The position numbers and the translations under genes are program-made. This document shows, piece by piece, positions 1 through 5,373 of a stretch of DNA of 5,373 nucleotides (position 1 is its first letter; the number at the start of each line of letters is the position of its first letter). Origin of the DNA: Candidatus Dormiibacterota bacterium (GTDB taxonomy: Bacteria; Chloroflexota; Dormibacteria; Aeolococcales; Bog-877). Location: contig PKXE01000133.1 in assembly GCA_003132265.1 (NCBI GenBank), forward strand, positions 4,883 to 10,255. The letters are read 5' to 3'. The notes under the pieces were generated by a model. The model was not told the DNA's origin. It ran no database searches and worked only from the letters and a program-made list of their open reading frames with translations.

Positions 1-635
1 GCGTGCCGGAGCCACTCCTCCCGAAGGGCGGCGAAGCCTCCCACCGCCCACTCTCGATAACGGGTCGCGAGCCGGCTCAACACCGCCTCCGCCAGCCGGG
101 TGCGATCCACGGCGTATCCCTCCAGGTCACAGGCCGTCGCCGTTCGCCGCAGCTCGGGAGGCAGCTCGCTCCCCTCCCAGCTCACGTTGCAGCCGACCCC
201 CAGGACCACCACCCGCTCCCCCTCCCGGGGCGCTGGGGACTCAGCCAGAATCCCGGCCAGCTTGCGGTCCCCACACAAACAGTCGTTGGGCCACTTGAGC
301 TGGGTTGCGGGCCCCCCCGCCAGCGCCAGCCCCTCCACCACCGCCAGCCCCGCGACCAGGCTCAGGGTGGTCCACCCTTCGGCATCGGCCCCCGGCCGGA
401 GCAGAACCGAGAACATCAGGGAGCTCCCCCGGGGGGCGATCCAGCTTCGCCCGGCGCGACCCCGCCCCAAGAGCTGCTCATCGGCGAAGACGACCAGACC
501 CTCTTGGGCGCCGGCGGTCGCCGCGCGGGCCACCAGGTCCTGGGTGCTGTCGACCTGAGCGTAGGCACGCAGATCAAAGCGCATCGCGGAGTTGGCGAGA
601 GCTCCCTGGAGTCGTTTCCGGTCGAGACTTTGCAT
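1..635 (-). CDS. birA: Biotin--[acetyl-CoA carboxylase] ligase, class I (no HTH), C-terminus cut by window edge
   Basis: Cytosolic enzyme that activates biotin with ATP to biotinyl-AMP and transfers it to the acceptor lysine of biotin carboxyl carrier domains (acyl-CoA carboxylases, pyruvate carboxylase). About 211 residues are visible. Seen: VDSTQD near residues 28-33, the biotinyl-AMP binding loop GRGRAGRSW at about 57-65 preceded by DEQ, LKWPND at 113-118, RKLAGILAE at 124-132 with the conserved lysine, and VLGVGCNVS at 144-152. These are the diagnostic motifs of the ligase domain in their usual order. No N-terminal winged helix precedes it, so it should not repress a biotin operon as E. 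coli BirA does. The small C-terminal SH3-like domain lies beyond base 1. I chose ATG at 635 because the stretch before VDSTQD (LDRKRLQGAL) fits the family; ATG at 584 (MRFDL) is the shorter alternative and GTG at 638 a near-equal one. No strong ribosome site is visible for any of them. Confidence 0.93.
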   Translation of the reverse strand, partial: MQSLDRKRLQGALANSAMRFDLRAYAQVDSTQDLVARAATAGAQEGLVVFADEQLLGRGRAGRSWIAPRGSSLMFSVLLRPGADAEGWTTLSLVAGLAVVEGLALAGGPATQLKWPNDCLCGDRKLAGILAESPAPREGERVVVLGVGCNVSWEGSELPPELRRTATACDLEGYAVDRTRLAEAVLSRLATRYREWAVGGFAALREEWLRH

Positions 636-675
636 CACTTCGATGACAGCCCGTCTGAGATGGGGAGCACTCTCG

Positions 676-681
676 TATACT
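676..681 (+). promoter_or_regulatory. Candidate -10 element TATACT for a leaderless transcript
   Basis: TATACT matches the sigma-70 type -10 consensus at five of six positions and stands out in GC-rich surroundings. It ends 8 bases before the GTG at 690, so transcription would begin about at the start codon, and there is no Shine-Dalgarno sequence before that GTG. No convincing -35 hexamer is seen 16-18 bases upstream. This supports, without proving, a leaderless mRNA for the duplicated-domain gene. Confidence 0.4.
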
Positions 682-689
682 GCTGCCTC

Positions 690-1214
690 GTGGAGAATTG
701 GGAAAGGGTTGAGCTATTTAGCTCTTTCCTAAAGCTCAGCGGGGACATCGAGGTGGTGCCGCCTCTGCGGCTGACCGACGTCGTCAACCGGATGACGGAA
801 TACCTTGAGATCCAGCATCTGACCCTGGAACCGCTGGCCAGCACCTACCCGGTCATCAGTACCGTCGAGGACTCGGCCATGGTGGCTAAGCGGGCCCTTT
901 TGATGGTGGTCCCGATCGGGGAGTCGGCCGCTGATCACGGGGGCCGGCGCGCGCTGCTGGAGACCAAGGTGGCTCGCCAGGTGGCGCTCACGATCGACAC
1001 TTTCTCTCTGGTCTGTGAAGTGTTCCTGGAGCCCCGGCTGAGCCTTCGGGAAACCCTGGAGCGCAGCGTCGACGACTTCCTTCCGGTCCGCAACCTCAAC
1101 GCGGTCTGGCTGCCGGCGCTGACCCACGAGCGGGTCACCATCCAGCGCTCCTTCGCCCTGATTCATCCCCGCCAGATCCTGAGCTTCTCCGAGCGCGGGG
1201 AAGCGGCTTCCTGA
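690..1214 (+). CDS. Uncharacterised 174-aa protein with two tandem copies of one beta-rich domain
   Basis: I do not recognise the function. From memory it recalls short domains of the DUF6812 kind, but that is unverified. Copy A spans residues 6-75 and copy B about 97-160. They align at an offset of 91-92 residues, sharing V7/V98, L9/L100, L16/L107, P24/P115, L26/L117, L28/L119, R34/R125, L39/L131 and L44/L136. Each reads as a short strand, an acidic strand, a PxLxL turn, a helix (TDVVNRMTEYL; RETLERSVDDFL) and a further strand. A charged linker (about 76-95) joins them. No signal peptide, membrane segment or catalytic motif is seen, so a soluble cytosolic protein is inferred. It is first of three closely spaced co-oriented genes and diverges from birA. 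GTG at 690 was chosen for its placement after TATACT; ATG at 660 would add ten residues. The same frame is open back to base 3, but that part is antisense to birA and not coding. Confidence 0.8.
   Translation: MENWERVELFSSFLKLSGDIEVVPPLRLTDVVNRMTEYLEIQHLTLEPLASTYPVISTVEDSAMVAKRALLMVVPIGESAADHGGRRALLETKVARQVALTIDTFSLVCEVFLEPRLSLRETLERSVDDFLPVRNLNAVWLPALTHERVTIQRSFALIHPRQILSFSERGEAAS
701..729 (+). repeat. AT-rich interrupted palindrome inside the first codons of the duplicated-domain gene
   Basis: GAGCTA (711-716), a TT spacer, and TAGCTC (719-724) form a perfect 6-bp inverted repeat. Outside it GGAAA (701-705) pairs with TTTCC (725-729), leaving a five-base bulge on the left. It lies just after the presumed GTG start and 20-50 bases from the candidate -10, a position that would suit an operator or a translation-controlling hairpin. 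It also encodes part of a normal-looking protein (WERVELFSSF), so it may be coincidence. Confidence 0.35.
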
Positions 1215-1242
1215 GCTCCTTCGGAAGATCCCGGGCAGACGC

Positions 1243-1247
1243 GGGAG
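1243..1247 (+). promoter_or_regulatory. Ribosome binding site GGGAG bearing on the NUDIX start
   Basis: GGGAG lies six bases before a CTG at 1254 in the NUDIX reading frame, an ideal distance. The annotated GTG at 1287 has only a weaker GAGG (1275-1278) eight bases ahead. The placement raises the possibility that translation begins at CTG 1254. Confidence 0.35.
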
Positions 1248-1286
1248 ACTGACCTGAAGGGGCCGATCCGGCGCGAGGCGGCCACG

Positions 1287-2051
1287 GTGGCGCTGCTGCG
1301 CGACCGGTCTGGGTCAACGACTGACGGCGAAGGTCTGGAAGTCCTCTTGATGACGAGACCAGCTACCAGCACCTTCGCGCCCCAGGCCGAGGTCTTCCCC
1401 GGGGGGGCCGTCGATCCCGCCGACGTCGATCCCCACTGGTCTGAGCTCTCGGCCGGCCTTGAGCTCCAGCTGGAGGTCGAGCCGCGCCTGCTGGTCGCCG
1501 CGGTGCGGGAGACCTTTGAGGAGTGCGGGGTCCTGCTCGCCCGCGACCGCGGGGGCCAGCCCTGCCCGCCTCACCTAGTTGCTGAACTGGCCCCACTGCG
1601 ACAGCTGCTCCAGAACGGCCACCCCGAGGAATTTCTGCCCGGGCTGAGACGGGCTGGCCTTCGCCCCGGGTGGGAGGACCTCGGGTTCTGCGCCCACTGG
1701 GTGACTCCCGAGGGTCTCCCCCGGATCTTCGACACGCGTTTCTTCGCGGCGGCCCTGCCCGAGGGGCAAGAACCAAGCCAGGACGACCTGGGGGAGCTGG
1801 ACTCGATGCGCTGGGTCAGTCCCGCCGCCGTGCTCGAGGAGGCGGCTCAGGGCCGCACGCTCCTCCTCCCCCCCACCCGCGCGGTCATGGAGCAGCTGGC
1901 GGACCACCAAACGGTGGCGGCGGCGCTGCAGGCGGCGCTGAGCGCCAAGGTCCAACGGGTGCAGCCCAAGCTGGAGGAGATCACCGCTGACCGCTACCCC
2001 GGGTTGGACCCGAAAGTCATCCGACGCTCAGGCGGCGGGAGGACTGCGTGA
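1287..2051 (+). CDS. NUDIX hydrolase, NUDT19-like (long-insert NUDIX box)
   Basis: NUDIX enzymes cleave the pyrophosphate bond of nucleoside diphosphates linked to another group, using Mg2+ or Mn2+. The characterised relative NUDT19 cleaves CoA and acyl-CoA to 4'-phosphopantetheine derivatives and 3',5'-ADP, so a CoA-type substrate is possible here but not shown. Seen: FPGGAVD at residues 37-43, then an insert of about 30 residues, then RETFEECGV at 74-82. Together they form a NUDIX box split by an insert, as in the NUDT19 group. The second half carries HWVTPEG, FDTRFFAAALP, RWVSPA and LLPPTRAV, all typical of the group. All metal-binding glutamates of REXXEE are present. The conserved N-terminal strand (REAATVALLRD) begins before the GTG, so the true start may be CTG 1254, eleven residues longer; no ATG, GTG or TTG lies between 1214 and 1287 in frame. 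It follows the duplicated-domain gene by 39-72 bases and its stop overlaps the next start by one base, so the genes form an operon. Confidence 0.93.
   Translation: MALLRDRSGSTTDGEGLEVLLMTRPATSTFAPQAEVFPGGAVDPADVDPHWSELSAGLELQLEVEPRLLVAAVRETFEECGVLLARDRGGQPCPPHLVAELAPLRQLLQNGHPEEFLPGLRRAGLRPGWEDLGFCAHWVTPEGLPRIFDTRFFAAALPEGQEPSQDDLGELDSMRWVSPAAVLEEAAQGRTLLLPPTRAVMEQLADHQTVAAALQAALSAKVQRVQPKLEEITADRYPGLDPKVIRRSGGGRTA
2037..2043 (+). promoter_or_regulatory. Ribosome binding site GGGAGGA for the MBL-fold gene
   Basis: A strong Shine-Dalgarno lies inside the last codons of the NUDIX gene, seven bases before ATG 2051 and four before GTG 2048. The spacing selects ATG 2051 as the start and predicts translational coupling through the TGATG overlap. 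Confidence 0.65.
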
Positions 2052-2851
2052 TGCCCGCCGCCGAGATCCTGCTGGTGCGGGCACCCAATCCGGGTCCCCT
2101 CACCGGTTCGGGGACCAACACCTGGATCTATGGCCGGGGCGAGACCGTCGTCATCGACCCCGGCCCGGGTGATGAGGCCCATCTGGAGAGGGTCCTGGAG
2201 GCTGCAAGGCGGCTGGGTCGGGTCACGGCGGTCGCCTGTACCCACCACCACCTGGACCACCTGGAGGGGGCGGCCCGGCTCTGCCAGCTGGCGGGAGCCC
2301 CCCTGGCGGTCTATTTCCGCCGGGCCGGCGGGCCTGCCACGCTGCCCCTCCACGACGGGGATCGGTTGCTGGTGGGCAGCGGGGAGCTGGTGGCGATCCA
2401 CACTCCGGGGCACGCCTCCGATCACCTCTGCTTCTTCGACGAGTCCACCAGGACCCTCTTCACCGGCGACCACGTGCTCCAAGGGACGACCAGCCTGGTG
2501 GTCCCCCCGGACGGTGACATGACGGCCTACCTCAGCTCGCTGGAGAAAACGCTGCGCCTGCGGCCGCTGCGTCTTCACCCGGGCCACGGCGAGTCGATCG
2601 CGGATGGCGAGGCCGCCATCCGCGAGCTGATCGCCCACCGCCTTCAGCGGGAAGCTCAGATCCTGCGCCAGCTGCAGCGTGGCCCCGCCGGCCCCGACTC
2701 ACTGGTCCCGCGCCTGTACGCCTCCTATCCGCCCGAGGTGATGGGCATGGCCGCCGGCACCGTGCTCGCCCACCTGCTCAAGCTGGAGCGAGAGGGCCGG
2801 GTCCGAAGGCTGACGGGTGATGGGCCAGCGCAGTTTGAGGTGCTGGAGTAG
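2051..2851 (+). CDS. Metallo-beta-lactamase-fold hydrolase, LACTB2-like, with C-terminal winged helix
   Basis: Binuclear metal (usually Zn) hydrolase, 266 residues, presumably cytosolic. Seen: VVIDPGPG at 33-40, the metal motif HHHLDH at 65-70 (HxHxDH), HTPGHASDH at 117-125 giving the third histidine (H121), FTGDHVLQG at 137-145 with the bridging aspartate D140, and HPGHG at 176-180 with the last histidine. All ligands of the family are present, so it should be active. Residues about 195-266 form the helical/winged-helix tail of the LACTB2 subgroup (YPPEVMGMAAGTVLAHLLKLEREGRV region). Human LACTB2 is an endoribonuclease, but bacterial relatives include enzymes on thioesters and other esters, so the substrate is open. 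It overlaps the NUDIX stop by one base (TGATG) and is almost certainly cotranslated with it. NUDIX/MBL neighbours are, as I recall, frequent in high-GC Gram-positive genomes. Confidence 0.93.
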   Translation: MPAAEILLVRAPNPGPLTGSGTNTWIYGRGETVVIDPGPGDEAHLERVLEAARRLGRVTAVACTHHHLDHLEGAARLCQLAGAPLAVYFRRAGGPATLPLHDGDRLLVGSGELVAIHTPGHASDHLCFFDESTRTLFTGDHVLQGTTSLVVPPDGDMTAYLSSLEKTLRLRPLRLHPGHGESIADGEAAIRELIAHRLQREAQILRQLQRGPAGPDSLVPRLYASYPPEVMGMAAGTVLAHLLKLEREGRVRRLTGDGPAQFEVLE

Positions 2852-2854
2852 GTG

Positions 2855-2893
2855 GCTGAGGTGGCCTTCGCGCCGACCTTGCGAACCCTCAGC
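2855..2893 (+). terminator. Inverted repeat just after the MBL gene, possible weak terminator
   Basis: GCTGAGG (2855-2861) and CCTCAGC (2887-2893) are a perfect 7-bp inverted repeat with a 25-base loop, starting four bases after the MBL stop. A second small repeat, AGCAG (2891-2895) and CTGCT (2900-2904), overlaps its right arm, so the two stems compete. No T-tract follows. It could be a pause or processing site between the MBL gene and the small interrupted gene, or chance. Confidence 0.25.
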
Positions 2894-2910
2894 AGTGCCC
2901 TGCTGTGCCG

Positions 2911-3252
2911 ATGCACTGGGTGGGTGACGGAGCCAAGCTCTGGCGGGTCCGGGTCGACCTGTTCGTCGAGGACCTCGCCGGGCGTCGGTTTGGCGAGCTG
3001 GAGGACGTTCTTCGCTCGCTGATGACCTAGTCAGATAGCGATCTGGGACAGTTTGACGTTTCCGAGGACCAGGGGACGGGCATCGCTGACCGTCCGGTGG
3101 TCGGCTTAGTTTTCTGGGTTCGCGCGCATGACGCCGGCACCGCGGCGGCGCTCGCCGTCGACACAGCACAACGCGCCGGCGCGGACTGCGGAGTCGGTCC
3201 CGAGCGCTGCGACGTGACGATCATCCCGCGCAACGCGGTGCGGCCCCCCTGA
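2911..3252 (+). pseudogene. Small conserved-looking gene interrupted by one in-frame amber codon
   Basis: I do not recognise the family. From ATG 2911 the frame runs 39 codons to TAG (3028-3030), then stays open in the same frame for 73 more codons to TGA (3250-3252). Both halves look coding: strong G/C bias at third positions and regular secondary structure. The first half has a strand (LWRVRVDLFVEDL) and an amphipathic helix (FGELEDVLRSLM). The second has a strand (VVGLVFWVRA), a helix (TAAALAVDTAQRAG) and a last strand (CDVTIIPRNAV). Read through the stop they make one 113-residue alpha/beta protein, perhaps ferredoxin-like. The simplest reading is a recent nonsense mutation or a base error. 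Alternatives are a genuine 39-residue protein followed by debris, or suppression of the amber codon. No good ribosome site precedes ATG 2911; GTG 2905 is an alternative. It sits 59 bases after the MBL gene on the same strand. The stretch 2852-3383 holds no other gene that I can support. Confidence 0.55.
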
Positions 3253-3290
3253 CGATTCGCGCTTACCCATGCTCCTTTGCCGGCGCGGGG

Positions 3291-3308
3291 TTGAGGCTTT
3301 AGCCTCAA
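3291..3308. repeat. Perfect 18-bp palindrome between convergent genes, likely hairpin terminator
   Basis: TTGAGGCT (3291-3298) and AGCCTCAA (3301-3308) are a perfect 8-bp inverted repeat around TT. It is 38 bases after the stop of the small interrupted gene and 75 bases beyond the end of pepA, between convergent transcripts. It can fold on either strand and could end both. There is no clear T-tract on either side, so factor-independent termination is uncertain; a protein-binding site is the alternative. Confidence 0.45.
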
Positions 3309-3350
3309 TCGACCCGGACCACTCCAACCAAGCGCGGCAGCCTTTCCGCT

Positions 3351-3383
3351 GGCTAGCGTCATCCGCTTACGCGGCAGGCACCG

Positions 3384-3389
<6 letters not shown>
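3351..3389 (-). terminator. Nested inverted repeat spanning the pepA stop codon
   Basis: GGCTAGCG (3351-3358) and CGCTAGCC (3382-3389) are an exact 8-bp inverted repeat with a 23-base loop. Inside the loop CCGC (3363-3366) and GCGG (3371-3374) form a smaller stem around TTAC. The right arm contains the pepA stop codon (3384-3386). On the pepA transcript this makes a two-tier hairpin at the very 3' end, suited to termination or protection from exonucleases. It lacks a U-tract. Confidence 0.35.
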
Positions 3390-4904
<1,515 letters not shown>

Positions 4905-4912
4905 TCTCAAAC

Positions 4913-4918
4913 CCTCCT
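4913..4918 (-). promoter_or_regulatory. Ribosome binding site AGGAGG deciding the pepA start
   Basis: A full-consensus Shine-Dalgarno (read on the minus strand). It lies two bases from the TTG at 4910 and eight from the GTG at 4904; only the latter is a workable spacing. Confidence 0.65.
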
Positions 4919-4936
4919 AACTGCCGGACCCTAACT
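4916..4936 (-). repeat. Short direct repeat AGTTAGG x2 in the pepA leader
   Basis: On the minus strand AGTTAGG occurs at 4936-4930 and again at 4922-4916, 14 bases apart; the second copy merges into the AGGAGG ribosome site. The first contains TAGGGT (4933-4928), which fits the TANNNT form of a -10 box and would give a short leader carrying the ribosome site. The same leader has a 21-codon out-of-frame reading frame from ATG 4950 to TGA at 4887-4885 that crosses the pepA start. The rest of 4905-4996 shows nothing further. Confidence 0.25.
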
Positions 4937-4996
4937 CGGGCCGCGGTCATGGCTGCGGCGGTCTCCCCATCCCCTAGCTGGCTCCCTTTCGGCAGC

Positions 4997-5224
4997 TCAG
5001 TGGTGGGGGTCGAAGCGCACCTGCCGCAGGTCTGGGATCCACTGTCGCAGCGCCGCCTCCAACTCCCGGAGCACGTCAGGGGTCATCACCACCACGAAGT
5101 TGGAGCTCGAATGCGCCTGCACCACCACTTCTCCGGGCCGGGGCTGAGTGACCAGCAGGCTGTCGCTGGCGGGGCCGGAGGCGATCACGCCCCGTACCCG
5201 CGCCGTCAATTCGGAATCAGTCAC
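4997..5224 (-). CDS. Small uncharacterised protein, 75 aa
   Basis: I do not recognise this protein. From GTG 5224 it reads as a soluble 75-residue product with an N-terminal helix (SELTARVRGVIASG), two or three strands (DSLLVTQ, EVVVQAH, NFVVVMT) and a C-terminal helix (DVLRELEAALRQW), ending in a DPHH tail. An alternating-hydrophobic alpha/beta layout and high third-position G/C support real coding. No cysteine pair, membrane segment or catalytic motif is visible from that start. The frame is open back to ATG 5269, which would add an odd, cysteine- and histidine-containing stretch and overlap the divergent gene, so I prefer GTG 5224. No Shine-Dalgarno precedes it; CATGAT six bases upstream could be a leaderless -10. 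It lies 92 bases before pepA on the same strand and may be cotranscribed with it. Confidence 0.6.
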   Translation of the reverse strand: MTDSELTARVRGVIASGPASDSLLVTQPRPGEVVVQAHSSSNFVVVMTPDVLRELEAALRQWIPDLRQVRFDPHH

Positions 5225-5230
5225 CAGGCA

Positions 5231-5236
5231 ATCATG
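5231..5236 (-). promoter_or_regulatory. Candidate -10 CATGAT before the 75-aa gene
   Basis: CATGAT on the minus strand matches four of six -10 positions and ends exactly six bases before GTG 5224, the spacing of a leaderless promoter. No ribosome site competes with this reading. Evidence is weak in itself. Confidence 0.22.
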
Positions 5237-5250
5237 GCAAAGCCGAGCTG

Positions 5251-5256
5251 GACAAT
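5251..5256 (+). promoter_or_regulatory. Candidate -10 GACAAT before the queG-like gene
   Basis: GACAAT matches four of six -10 positions and ends six bases before ATG 5263, again the leaderless distance. It forms part of a small palindrome, GACA-A-TGTC (5251-5259). No -35 is clear, and the promoter would overlap that of the divergent 75-aa gene. Confidence 0.22.
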
Positions 5257-5262
5257 GTCGGT

Positions 5263-5373
5263 ATGCCACCTGACGCCGTCCCCTTCCCAGCCGAGACCAC
5301 CTCTCTGTCCTCCCGACAGTTGTTGGAGATCGAGGCCCGCCGACAGGGCTTCGCCGAGGTTGGGGTCACTGAC
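5263..5373 (+). CDS. queG: Probable epoxyqueuosine reductase, N-terminal 37 residues only (runs off the right edge)
   Basis: QueG is an iron-sulphur and cobalamin enzyme that reduces epoxyqueuosine to queuosine at tRNA position 34, the last step of queuosine synthesis. Only the N-terminus is visible. After a proline-rich leader, residues about 18-37 (the run ending GFAEVGVTD) match the family's opening helix and strand, which in E. coli reads LGFQQVGITD. None of the Fe-S cysteines or the catalytic aspartate lies inside the window, so the call rests on this short match and on open, GC3-biased sequence to the edge. ATG 5263 is the only good in-frame start near the junction. It diverges from the 75-aa gene with 38 bases between starts. 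Other proteins with a similar opening fold remain possible. Confidence 0.5.
   Translation, partial: MPPDAVPFPAETTSLSSRQLLEIEARRQGFAEVGVTD

Noticed and set aside
1..635. BirA acting as repressor of the divergent operon
   Set aside because: The protein starts directly at the ligase domain and has no N-terminal DNA-binding domain, so a repressor role is not supported.
1363..1955. Minus-strand frames of 137 and 126 residues under the NUDIX gene
   Set aside because: Arginine- and proline-rich shadow translations opposite a gene with clear NUDIX motifs.
1994..2638. 214-residue minus-strand frame under the MBL gene
   Set aside because: It is antisense to a complete metallo-hydrolase with all metal ligands, and has no recognisable motif.
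2852..3021. Plus-strand frame starting at GTG 2852 directly after the MBL stop
   Set aside because: Its translation becomes serine/glycine-rich and disordered while the other plus frame gives regular secondary structure.
2699..3362. Minus-strand frames of 156, 111 and 73 residues across the region after the MBL gene
   Set aside because: Low-complexity arginine/proline/serine composition and no ribosome site; the plus-strand frame with one amber codon explains the coding signal better.
3253..3383. Possible tRNA or small RNA in the convergent gap, suggested by the strong palindrome
   Set aside because: No T-loop consensus, acceptor stem pairing or anticodon arm in the right order could be found.

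Overview
The window is GC-rich (roughly two thirds G+C by eye), densely packed chromosomal DNA. It comes from a bacterium that uses GTG/TTG starts freely, and some of its starts look leaderless. Gene content and codon bias suit a soil-type Actinomycetota, Chloroflexota or Dormibacterota-like lineage. I cannot choose between these from the sequence. There is no mobile element, CRISPR array, tRNA or rRNA.

Layout, left to right. Bases 1-635 (minus strand) hold most of birA, a biotin-protein ligase without a DNA-binding domain, cut by the left edge. Diverging from it is a plus-strand operon. It starts with a 174-residue protein of unknown function made of two tandem copies of one fold (690-1214). 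Next come a NUDT19-like NUDIX hydrolase (1287-2051, possibly from 1254) and, overlapping it by one base, a LACTB2-like metallo-beta-lactamase-fold hydrolase (2051-2851). A small conserved-looking gene then follows on the same strand, interrupted by one in-frame amber codon (2911-3252). A short region with two inverted repeats (3253-3390) separates this group from the convergent pepA, a leucyl aminopeptidase of family M17 (3384-4904, minus). Upstream of pepA on the same strand is a 75-residue protein I do not recognise (4997-5224). Diverging from it is the first 37 codons of what looks like queG, the epoxyqueuosine reductase gene (from 5263, running off the right edge).

The functions are mostly housekeeping: protein biotinylation, nucleotide or CoA-derivative clean-up, peptide turnover and tRNA modification. 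The NUDIX and metallo-hydrolase genes are translationally coupled and probably work in one process, which is not known. I see no new defence or mobile system. The points worth a second look are the internally duplicated protein, the amber-interrupted small gene, the possible CTG start of the NUDIX gene, and the tight divergent junctions with candidate leaderless promoters. A long plus-strand reading frame from base 3 to 1214 is not one gene: its first half is antisense to birA.
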